From NCBI GenBank assembly GCA_002369025.1, contig DFDV01000035.1:1-6192 (forward strand): a stretch of DNA of 6,192 nucleotides, read 5' to 3'. The position numbers were made by a program, and so were the translations under genes. Below the pieces are notes generated by a model that was not told the DNA's origin, ran no database searches, and saw only the letters and a list, made by a program, of their open reading frames with translations. The DNA comes from Treponema sp. UBA3819. Lineage in GTDB: Bacteria; Spirochaetota; Spirochaetia; Treponematales; Treponemataceae. Of the stretch, positions 1 through 4,609 are shown piece by piece. Every line of letters starts with the position of its first letter. Within the stretch, counting starts at the first letter, position 1.

Positions 1-2
1 CA

Positions 3-404
3 AAAAAGGAAGGCTTTGCAGAAACGGTGGCGGGAAAAAAACTGCTGGTCATCGTTATTGATTCTACCTGGTTCTGTTCCAAAAAAATGATTCAGTACAG
101 TACAAATGTCATGGCTCTTCCAAAACTGTCTTTCAGCGGGGAATACCGTTCAATTTTTACTTTCAAGCGGGAACCAAAACCCGAATATATCTCCACAATA
201 GAAAGCTGTTACTATCTCATAAAAGAATTGCAGGCTGCAGAAGTCGTGCAGAATCAGTGCGACCCGGAATGCCTGATGACGGCTTTTAAGGAAATGATAA
301 AGTTCCAGCTTCAGAAAGAAAACGACCGCATTGCAGGCCTTTTACCCAACACTCACTTTCACGACTACAAATACACGCGCAAAAAAGAAGTTCCGGATTT
401 TTAG
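3..404 (+). CDS. DTW-domain tRNA-uridine aminocarboxypropyltransferase, 3' part (5' end outside window)
   Basis: The frame is open from the first bases to TAG at 402-404, so 133 residues of a longer protein are visible. The GTG at 27 is an internal codon, not a start: the frame continues upstream of it as KKEGFAET and no ribosome binding site precedes it. Visible residues 20-23 read DSTW, a form of the DxTW signature that names the DTW family. They follow a hydrophobic strand (LLVIVI) and precede a basic helix (KKM). Further on come S-x-EYR and ISTIES, matching the family's conserved S-Y-R and (S/C)TxE blocks, and a helix with MIKFQLQ near the end. Family knowledge: E. coli TapT and relatives transfer the 3-amino-3-carboxypropyl group of S-adenosylmethionine to a tRNA uridine (acp3U) in the cytoplasm. 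The missing N terminus, where Zn-binding cysteines are often found, cannot be checked. Family is fairly sure; the exact tRNA position is inferred. Confidence 0.72.
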   Translation, partial: KKEGFAETVAGKKLLVIVIDSTWFCSKKMIQYSTNVMALPKLSFSGEYRSIFTFKREPKPEYISTIESCYYLIKELQAAEVVQNQCDPECLMTAFKEMIKFQLQKENDRIAGLLPNTHFHDYKYTRKKEVPDF

Positions 405-413
405 CCGCTCTTT

Positions 414-1367
414 TTAATTATCGCACGTATTGCGCGGCTCTTTTTCGCTGATAAAAAGTCCTGCAATTGTCAGGGCTGCACCGATTGCTCCCATCAGGGA
501 AATGCGTTCTCCCAATGCAAAAAATGCAAAAATAATTGTCACCACAGGAATAAGATAAATGCCCACAGTGGCGCGGACGGTTCCCAGACGGTTACAGGCA
601 ATATTCCAGGCGGCAAAACAGAAGGCGCTTGCACCCCAGCCCAAATAGAGCAGGTTCAGCCAGTTAAGGGGATTTTTCCATCGTTCCGCATTTGCCGCCG
701 CATCTCTGGTAATATAGGCCGCAGATGCAGGATCATTTTTGAACAGACCGTAGAGGGCAAGGGGCAGCATAAAAAGCAAAGCCCAGAAAAACATACGCCT
801 TGTCGCCTGAATGGAATCCAGACCCAGGGCATTGATTTTGGAAACGAAGAGCGAATAAAATCCCCAGCTGATCGCCGCGCCCAGAGCAAGCAAATCACCT
901 TTTGGACTGACTTTCAATACAACAGCGCCATTAAAACTGACAAAAGCTATTCCGGTAATTGCAATGGCAAATCCAAGCAGAAAAAATGGCTTAAGATGTT
1001 TTTCTTTTAAAAAGATTTGGGCAATAATTGCCGTAAATATGGGGCAGATGGAAACTATGATGCTCACATTACTTGCAGAAGTAAAAGAAATCGCTACATT
1101 TTCCATAAACTGATAGACGGTTATGCCGCTCAGTCCCGCAAGCATAAAAAGAATTTCGTCCCGCCGTCGTGCAAGATGCAGTGTCCGCGGTCGCAAAATC
1201 CAGAGACCGATGTAGGCTGCCATAAAGCGTCCTATAAGAATTTCCAGCGGACTAAAAGAACGCAGAAGATATTTGGTGCTTACAAAAGTAATGCCCCAGA
1301 TAAAGACAGTGATAGCAGCAAAAATGAGTCCTACAATCGTTTTTTCTCTTGTTGCATAGCGAATCAT
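414..1367 (-). CDS. EamA/DMT-family inner-membrane transporter
   Basis: The 317-residue product has about ten hydrophobic segments (roughly 10-30, 41-59, 72-90, 97-118, 127-144, 158-176, 192-209, 236-256, 266-285 and 290-307). They form two repeated EamA units, about 11-144 and 158-307. Each unit ends with the family's Pro-to-Glu motif: P109-IFTAIIAQIFLKE and P274-VVTIIFAFFALGE. The early FIWGITFVSTKYLL is also typical. Length is normal for 10-TM drug/metabolite exporters. These proteins sit in the cytoplasmic membrane and usually export metabolites or amino acids; the substrate cannot be read from sequence. The start ATG overlaps the TGA of the upstream lipoprotein gene as ATGA, with only a weak AGCAG before it, so translation is probably coupled. 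The gene ends 9 nt from the convergent DTW gene, and I see no intrinsic terminator in the gap. Confidence 0.9.
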   Translation of the reverse strand: MIRYATREKTIVGLIFAAITVFIWGITFVSTKYLLRSFSPLEILIGRFMAAYIGLWILRPRTLHLARRRDEILFMLAGLSGITVYQFMENVAISFTSASNVSIIVSICPIFTAIIAQIFLKEKHLKPFFLLGFAIAITGIAFVSFNGAVVLKVSPKGDLLALGAAISWGFYSLFVSKINALGLDSIQATRRMFFWALLFMLPLALYGLFKNDPASAAYITRDAAANAERWKNPLNWLNLLYLGWGASAFCFAAWNIACNRLGTVRATVGIYLIPVVTIIFAFFALGERISLMGAIGAALTIAGLFISEKEPRNTCDN

Positions 1368-2008
1368 CTGCTTTTTTCTGCCTGTGCGGAAATTTCATCT
1401 ATCTTGTCTTCAAACTGCTCAATGTTTTCGCATTTAAGTTCACGGGCCCTGAAAAGTGCTTCATTGCTTTTTTCTCTGTCTCCAGACATTGCGTATGCTA
1501 CTGCAAGGTTAGCCTGAATGACCGCGATATTGGGTTCCAGTTCCCCAGCCTTTTCCAAAAGCGGTAATGCCTCTTTTGCATTTTCCTGACCAAGATAGAG
1601 GGCACCAAGACTGGCATAGGCTTCCCCTTTTTTTTCATCCAGTGCAATGGCATTCCGGTAAGCCTTTGCGGAGTCTTCATCATTTTTTATCAGATGGCAG
1701 AGCATTCCCAGCGTTACATAGCCCCGGTAGTCTGCCCGCAATTCCAGAGACTTTTTTTGAGCTTCAATCGCTTTTTCGTATTCACCCTGATTTGCATATA
1801 CATTGGCAATAAAAGTATAAAGGATTTCATCTGAGTAATTTGTGTCTTCGTTCAGTGCCTGGGTAAAAAACTGCAGGGCGGTTTCATACTGACCGGAACC
1901 ATAAGCCTGCATTGCCTGCCTTACCGTATTGTCTCCGGCTTTTGCGCAGGATGTCAGTGTACATCCAAAGGAAAAAATCAGTGAAAGAAAAAGAAATACT
2001 CGCTTCAT
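1364..2008 (-). CDS. TPR-repeat lipoprotein
   Basis: This 214-residue protein starts with a lipoprotein signal: basic MKR, hydrophobic residues 4-14, then lipobox L18-T-S-C21, so Cys21 is the likely acylated residue. C16 is a less likely alternative. The rest is about five tetratricopeptide repeats at roughly 29-57, 62-93, 94-126, 127-160 and 161-194. They show the usual W/L-G-Y-A-like spacing, for example YANQGEYEKAIEAQKKSLEL and YASLGALYLGQENAKEAL. It ends in a charged tail. It should be anchored to a membrane and act as a protein-binding scaffold in the envelope; no enzymatic domain is seen. It is the first gene of a two-gene minus-strand unit and overlaps the permease start by 4 nt. No other Met codon offers a sensible start. 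The AAGG before this ATG is only 1 nt away, so the ribosome binding site is poor. Partners are unknown. Confidence 0.88.
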   Translation of the reverse strand: MKRVFLFLSLIFSFGCTLTSCAKAGDNTVRQAMQAYGSGQYETALQFFTQALNEDTNYSDEILYTFIANVYANQGEYEKAIEAQKKSLELRADYRGYVTLGMLCHLIKNDEDSAKAYRNAIALDEKKGEAYASLGALYLGQENAKEALPLLEKAGELEPNIAVIQANLAVAYAMSGDREKSNEALFRARELKCENIEQFEDKIDEISAQAEKSR

Positions 2009-2083
2009 ACCTTATAATCGCATTTTTACGCAAAATCTGCTAGTCTCTGCCACAGGGAAATTTTTACCCGCATTTTTGTGCTT

Positions 2084-2140
2084 TTATCCCTCTGCTACCA
2101 TTGACGATTGTGGCTTTGTGATTTATCATAAAAGGGATAA
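2084..2140. promoter_or_regulatory. Inverted 8-bp arms flanking the dehydrogenase promoter (possible operator)
   Basis: TTATCCCT at 2084-2091 and its exact reverse complement AGGGATAA at 2133-2140 lie on either side of the -35/-10 pair at 2101-2129, with centres 49 bp apart. This would suit a looped pair of half-sites or a regulator competing with RNA polymerase. It could also be chance. No regulator gene that would use it is in the window. Confidence 0.3.
2101..2129 (+). promoter_or_regulatory. Sigma70-type promoter of the SDR dehydrogenase
   Basis: TTGACG (2101-2106) and TATCAT (2124-2129) are separated by exactly 17 nt, close to the sigma70 consensus. Transcription would start near 2136, giving a leader of about 60 nt before the ATG at 2195. 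GATAAT at 2136-2141 is a weaker alternative -10. Confidence 0.65.
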
Positions 2141-2142
2141 TG

Positions 2143-2169
2143 TACCGCTATGGAAATTGCCTGGCGGTA
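2143..2169 (+). promoter_or_regulatory. Possible stem-loop in the dehydrogenase leader
   Basis: TACCGC (2143-2148) pairs perfectly with GCGGTA (2164-2169) across a 15-nt loop, ending 11 nt before the GGAGG at 2181-2185. It may affect mRNA stability or translation. The stem is short, so this is only a suggestion. Confidence 0.25.
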
Positions 2170-2194
2170 ATGAATATTTTTTGGAGGAACTATA

Positions 2195-3004
2195 ATGGCA
2201 GAATTCAAAATGAAGGATTTTGACCTTACTGGAAAAGTAGCCTGGGTAACAGGTGCTTCTTATGGTATCGGATTTGCTATTGCTAAGGCTTTTGCTGCAG
2301 CGGGCGCAAAGATTGTTTTTAACGACCGCGGACAGGAACAGCTCGACAACGGTTACAAGAACTACAAGGAAGCTGGAATTGAGGCTCACGGTTATGTTTG
2401 TGACGTTACAGACGAAGCCGCTGTTCAGGAAACCGTAAAGAAGATTGAAAAAGACGTTGGCGTAGTTGATATTCTCGTAAACAACGCAGGTATCATCAAG
2501 CGTATTCCGATGCTGGAAATGAAAGCAGAAGAATTCCGCCAGGTTATCGATGTAGACCTGAACGCTCCTTTCATCGTATCTAAGGCAGTTCTTCCCGGCA
2601 TGATTGCAAAGGGCCACGGAAAAATCATCAACATCTGTTCTATGATGTCTGAACTGGGACGCGAAACTGTTTCTGCTTATGCAGCAGCAAAGGGCGGTCT
2701 CAAAATGCTCACACGCAACATCTGTTCAGAATACGGCGGACAGAACATTCAGTGTAACGGTATTGGACCGGGATACATCGCTACTCCCCAGACAGCACCG
2801 CTCCGCGAAAAGCAGCCCGATGGTTCACGCCATCCCTTCGATCAGTTCATCTGTGCAAAAACACCGGCAGGACGCTGGCTGGATCCGGAAGAACTGGCAG
2901 GACCGGCAGTATTCCTGGCTTCTGACGCATCAAACGCAGTAAACGGACACATCCTCTACGTTGATGGCGGTATTCTGGCATACATCGGAAAGCAGCCCAG
3001 CTAA
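2195..3004 (+). CDS. SDR-family dehydrogenase, probably gluconate 5-dehydrogenase
   Basis: This 269-residue classical short-chain dehydrogenase has an intact Rossmann fold and active site. The nucleotide-binding motif TGASYGIG is at 19-26, D70-V follows the fourth strand, and NNAG is at 96-99. The catalytic tetrad is N123, S149, Y162 and K166 (YAAAK). Length and the C-terminal DGGILAYIGKQP ending match gluconate 5-dehydrogenases, which interconvert D-gluconate and 5-keto-D-gluconate with NAD(P)H in the cytoplasm. 2-deoxy-gluconate 3-dehydrogenase (KduD) is the nearest alternative but is usually shorter and lacks this tail. Cofactor choice cannot be settled, although D44 after the second strand is noted. 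TTGGAGG at 2179-2185 with a 9-nt gap fixes the ATG. Codon use is strongly biased (AAC, ATC, CGC, GAA), as in well-expressed genes, unlike the AT-rich neighbours downstream. It appears monocistronic: own promoter upstream, repeat and terminator downstream. Confidence 0.85.
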   Translation: MAEFKMKDFDLTGKVAWVTGASYGIGFAIAKAFAAAGAKIVFNDRGQEQLDNGYKNYKEAGIEAHGYVCDVTDEAAVQETVKKIEKDVGVVDILVNNAGIIKRIPMLEMKAEEFRQVIDVDLNAPFIVSKAVLPGMIAKGHGKIINICSMMSELGRETVSAYAAAKGGLKMLTRNICSEYGGQNIQCNGIGPGYIATPQTAPLREKQPDGSRHPFDQFICAKTPAGRWLDPEELAGPAVFLASDASNAVNGHILYVDGGILAYIGKQPS

Positions 3005-3006
3005 TA

Positions 3007-3119
3007 GGGCGTTACCGCCTTTCAGGCGGTCGGGCTTTGCGCACTTCCGCTTTCGCTTCATACCGCCACAAGCTTTGCTTGCTCTGGTACTGCTGCGCAG
3101 GTGCTCCAATCCCTAACGC
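3007..3119. repeat. Palindrome-rich intergenic repeat element
   Basis: This 113-nt non-coding block begins two bases after the dehydrogenase stop and is built of nested dyads. Its ends carry GCGTTA (3009-3014) and the inverted copy TAACGC (3114-3119). Inside are ACCGCCT-ttc-AGGCGGT (3014-3030), CAAGC-ttt-GCTTG (3069-3081), the palindrome CTGCGCAG (3093-3100), and TACC/GGTA (3061-3064, 3086-3089) enclosing the second hairpin. It is more GC-rich than the flank to its right. The pattern is like REP/BIME- or MITE-type dispersed elements. I recall similar GGGCGTTA...TCGGGCTTTGCG...CCCTAACGC blocks from spirochaete genomes, but this is memory, not a search. Only one copy lies in this window. Confidence 0.55.
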
Positions 3120-3124
3120 AAAAA

Positions 3125-3157
3125 CCACGCGACTTAAAGCTCGCGTGGCTTTTTTTT
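3125..3157 (+). terminator. Rho-independent terminator behind the dehydrogenase
   Basis: A perfect 8-bp stem, CCACGCGA (3125-3132) with TCGCGTGG (3141-3148), closes an 8-nt loop. One C follows and then eight T residues (3150-3157). It ends the dehydrogenase transcript after the repeat element. Confidence 0.9.
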
Positions 3158-3250
3158 GTCGAATTCTCTCGGCTGAAAGTACAGAGCAGCCTGCTTCTTC
3201 TGCTACAACAAGAAAATCCCTCGGAATATAAAGCCTTTTTAGAAAATTTG

Positions 3251-3259
3251 TGATACAAT
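3251..3259 (+). promoter_or_regulatory. Extended -10 promoter of the 75-residue gene
   Basis: TG-A-TACAAT gives an extended -10 (TG at 3251-3252, TACAAT at 3254-3259). No good -35 is found at 16-18 nt, which is common for extended -10 promoters. The start of transcription would be near 3266, leaving a short leader containing AGGAGG at 3271-3276. Confidence 0.5.
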
Positions 3260-3283
3260 AGAAAAATAACAGGAGGTATGAAC

Positions 3284-3511
3284 ATGCGAAAAGAGTTTTG
3301 TGAAAAAGACGGCATTCTTATTACCTATACAGAAAATGACATCTGCTTTGAAGACTGCAAGACAGCAGAATCAATTTTACTTTCAAATGATGGCACGGTT
3401 ATTCATTCAAATTTTGACGCTGAAAAAAATAAATTTTTTCAAGACTACATGAAAAGACTTTATCCTGTTATTACCACCTTCCGTAGCCTTGATTCACTGG
3501 AGACTGCCTGA
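3284..3511 (+). CDS. Hypothetical 75-residue protein
   Basis: I do not recognise this family. AGGAGG at 3271-3276 lies 7 nt before the ATG at 3284. An in-frame ATG at 3278 is only 1 nt from the AGGAGG and is therefore unlikely to be the start. The product, MRKEFCEKDG to SLETA, is soluble and mixed alpha/beta, with an early strand (ILITYT), cysteines at 6, 21 and 25, and a C-terminal helix (KNKFFQDYMKRLY, about 48-60). There is no signal peptide or membrane segment, so it is probably cytoplasmic. A clear promoter and ribosome binding site argue that it is expressed. The same frame stays open for 54 codons after the TGA at 3509-3511, so it could be a shortened form of a longer protein. No terminator follows directly. 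Confidence 0.6.
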   Translation: MRKEFCEKDGILITYTENDICFEDCKTAESILLSNDGTVIHSNFDAEKNKFFQDYMKRLYPVITTFRSLDSLETA

Positions 3512-3676
3512 TGCCACAATTTATTCGTGCTGCTGGATACAAAAGTCTGGGTTCTTCAAAACGGTTCATTTAAGGTTGCCCATAATAAAGGTCGTATATC
3601 AGAAAAAGACTTATCACTCTCGCGTGGTTTTTTATTTTCTTCCCAGCCAAAATCAGGTAAATTCCAAATCAGGTAA
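3512..3676 (+). other. Decayed-looking stretch: in-frame extension and half a terminator
   Basis: After the TGA of the 75-residue gene the same frame reads on as CHNLFVLLDTKVWVLQ... to TAA at 3674-3676, with protein-like composition up to about 3610. From 3619 the DNA reads CTCGCGTGG followed by a T-rich run. This repeats the right arm and T-tract of the terminator at 3140-3157, but no left arm (CCACGCGA) lies upstream. So this is either an eroded gene end plus a broken terminator, or chance. A 20-codon frame from the ATG at 3511 (stop near 3573) has no ribosome binding site. I see no other gene here. Confidence 0.35.
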
Positions 3677-3681
3677 ATTCC
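3650..3681 (+). repeat. 16-nt perfect tandem repeat next to the beta-barrel promoter
   Basis: AAATCAGGTAAATTCC occurs twice head to tail (3650-3665 and 3666-3681). It ends two bases before the TTGACA -35 box at 3684. The AT-rich tracts lie where an UP element would act on the RNA polymerase alpha subunit. Confidence 0.8.
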
Positions 3682-3683
3682 AA

Positions 3684-3711
3684 TTGACAAAATGAAAATT
3701 CATAGTATCAT
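3684..3711 (+). promoter_or_regulatory. Sigma70-type promoter of the beta-barrel gene
   Basis: Consensus TTGACA (3684-3689), a 16-nt spacer and TATCAT (3706-3711). The -10 hexamer is the same as that of the dehydrogenase promoter. The start would be near 3718, giving a leader of about 67 nt. Confidence 0.7.
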
Positions 3712-3723
3712 TGAAGTAATGCG

Positions 3724-3770
3724 TCTGTCGTATGACAGAAAAATGAAATAGCAGATACACAATTGTGTAT
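3724..3770 (+). promoter_or_regulatory. Two dyads in the beta-barrel gene leader
   Basis: TCTGTC-gtat-GACAGA (3724-3739) is a 6-bp hairpin. ATACACAATTGTGTAT (3755-3770) is a perfect 16-bp palindrome whose last base touches the AAGGAG ribosome binding site at 3771-3776. Both lie downstream of the predicted start, so they can act as RNA structures that gate the ribosome binding site or stabilise the message. The palindrome could instead be a repressor site. Confidence 0.5.
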
Positions 3771-3784
3771 AAGGAGTTTATAGC

Positions 3785-4459
3785 ATGAAAAAGATTTTTA
3801 GCGTTATGGCTATCGCTTTGCTGGCAACAGGCTTGTTTGCAAAAACATGGACAAACAATGTTGGCGTTGGATTCACAGTACCAATTTCAACTATTGGAAT
3901 AGATAAGAGTGGCGCAGATGATATTTTCCAGGTGGGATATGGCGTTAAAGGCTTTTACTTGGGCTATCATCAGAATGGCTTTACGGTAAGGGCTGCTGAA
4001 TCTCTTGGTCTCGCTACGTCAAAAGATATTAAACTTCAGGATAGAGATACCAATCTTGGTTTTTTCAGCAATCTTGACCTTGGCGCAGGTTACTCATTTA
4101 TCAGAGATGATAAAATGACGCTTTCTCTGCTGGGTATGATTGGCTTGGATATTGCAGCCTATAGTACTTCAAGAAGCAGCACTTATGATAAAAAGAGCGC
4201 AGACCTTACAGCAACATTGGGATATGCTATGTTCAGCGTAGGTGCTGATGCATACTTTGCATTTAAATTCAAGCCCAATTTTGGTCTGTTTGCAGACGTT
4301 GCATGTCGTTATCTAGTTGCTGGTGGCTCTTTCGGTGAAACAGAATACGAATACAAAAACGGTAGTAAAACAGAGACAGTTAAATTTGACACTACTGACG
4401 GTGATTTGCGTGGCAAGTTCCGCATTCAGCCGTCAATTGGTGTTGTTTGGTCTTTTTAA
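3785..4459 (+). CDS. Outer-membrane beta-barrel protein, family not identified
   Basis: The 224-residue product starts with a clear signal peptide (KK, hydrophobic 4-18, cleavage likely after LFA19). It continues with alternating polar/hydrophobic strands rich in Gly and aromatics, such as VGYGVKGFYLGYHQNG, LGFFSNLDLGAGYSF and KFKPNFGLFADVACRYLVAG. It ends in GVVWSF; a terminal Phe is the standard sorting signal read by the BAM machinery in diderm bacteria. Its size suggests a small barrel of about 8-10 strands with one long hydrophilic loop near 181-207. It therefore probably sits in the outer membrane as a porin-like or structural protein. No catalytic motif is seen, and I cannot place it in a named family. 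AAGGAG (3771-3776), 8 nt before the ATG, supports the start. It is monocistronic, with its own strong promoter and terminator, which suggests abundant expression. Confidence 0.8.
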   Translation: MKKIFSVMAIALLATGLFAKTWTNNVGVGFTVPISTIGIDKSGADDIFQVGYGVKGFYLGYHQNGFTVRAAESLGLATSKDIKLQDRDTNLGFFSNLDLGAGYSFIRDDKMTLSLLGMIGLDIAAYSTSRSSTYDKKSADLTATLGYAMFSVGADAYFAFKFKPNFGLFADVACRYLVAGGSFGETEYEYKNGSKTETVKFDTTDGDLRGKFRIQPSIGVVWSF

Positions 4460-4478
4460 GGGCTGACAAACAATATGC

Positions 4479-4509
4479 AAAAGGCTGTCCATGAGGGCAG
4501 CCTTTTTTT
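4479..4509 (+). terminator. Rho-independent terminator of the beta-barrel gene
   Basis: AAAAGGCTGTCC (4479-4490) pairs with GGGCAGCCTTTT (4495-4506) around an ATGA loop. All 12 positions pair, one as G-U, and seven T residues follow in the tract at 4503-4509. It lies 20 nt after the stop codon. Confidence 0.93.
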
Positions 4510-4525
4510 GTTTTAAATTTAGATT

Positions 4526-4551
4526 AAATTCCTGCAAATTCCTGCAAATTC
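4526..4551 (+). repeat. 10-nt tandem repeat upstream of the tandem TetR promoter
   Basis: AAATTCCTGC is repeated at 4526-4535 and 4536-4545, with a partial third copy AAATTC at 4546-4551. The -35 box starts at 4554. The AAATT tracts recur every 10 bp, about one helical turn, so they lie on one face of the DNA just upstream of the promoter, as in curved DNA or an UP element. Confidence 0.8.
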
Positions 4552-4553
4552 AG

Positions 4554-4582
4554 TTGACAAGTTACCGCTTGTTCGGTAGATT
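4554..4582 (+). promoter_or_regulatory. Promoter of the tandem TetR gene
   Basis: Consensus TTGACA (4554-4559), a 17-nt spacer and TAGATT (4577-4582). The start would be near 4589, inside the second operator dyad, leaving a leader of only about 20 nt. Confidence 0.65.
4561..4580. promoter_or_regulatory. Operator O1 (imperfect TetR-type dyad)
   Basis: GTTACCGC-TTGT-TCGGTAGA has the core ACCG-N6-CGGT shared with the perfect dyad 25 bp further on. It fills the gap between the -35 and -10 boxes, so bound protein would block RNA polymerase. Confidence 0.75.
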
Positions 4583-4585
4583 ATT

Positions 4586-4605
4586 GTTACCGACTGTTCG
4601 GTAAC
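4586..4605. promoter_or_regulatory. Operator O2 (perfect TetR-type dyad)
   Basis: GTTACCGA-CTGT-TCGGTAAC is a perfect 8-bp inverted repeat with a 4-nt centre. It covers the predicted transcription start and ends 4 nt before the ATG. Position and form are typical of autoregulated TetR-family repressors. Confidence 0.85.
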
Positions 4606-4609
4606 ACAT

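Noticed and set aside
27..404. GTG at 27 as the start of a 125-residue protein
   Set aside because: The frame is open to the window edge, no ribosome binding site precedes the GTG, and the DTW motif lies only about a dozen residues after it, too close to the end of a truncated domain.
405..440. Repeated GC-GGCTCTTTTT / GCCGCTCTTTTT near the convergent gene ends as a terminator
   Set aside because: The two copies are direct, not inverted, so no stem forms; they do not make an intrinsic terminator.
1017..1517. Plus-strand frame of 166 codons opposite the permease and lipoprotein genes
   Set aside because: It spans two convincing minus-strand genes, is rich in Lys/Ser/Cys/His without domain pattern, and lacks a ribosome binding site: a shadow frame.
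2126..2617. Minus-strand frame of 163 codons opposite the dehydrogenase
   Set aside because: It overlaps the promoter and the N-terminal half of a clearly conserved SDR gene with strong codon bias; the translation shows no recognisable domain.
3014..3030. ACCGCCT-ttc-AGGCGGT as another operator of the tandem TetR protein
   Set aside because: The gap between ACCG and CGGT is 9 nt, not 6, and it sits inside a palindromic repeat element behind an unrelated gene.
3278..3286. ATG at 3278 as the start of the small gene
   Set aside because: It is 1 nt from AGGAGG; the in-frame ATG at 3284 has the normal 7-nt gap.
3509..3511. TGA at 3509 read as selenocysteine
   Set aside because: No clear stem-loop of the bacterial SECIS type follows at the right distance, the extension runs into terminator-like DNA, and no redox motif surrounds the codon.
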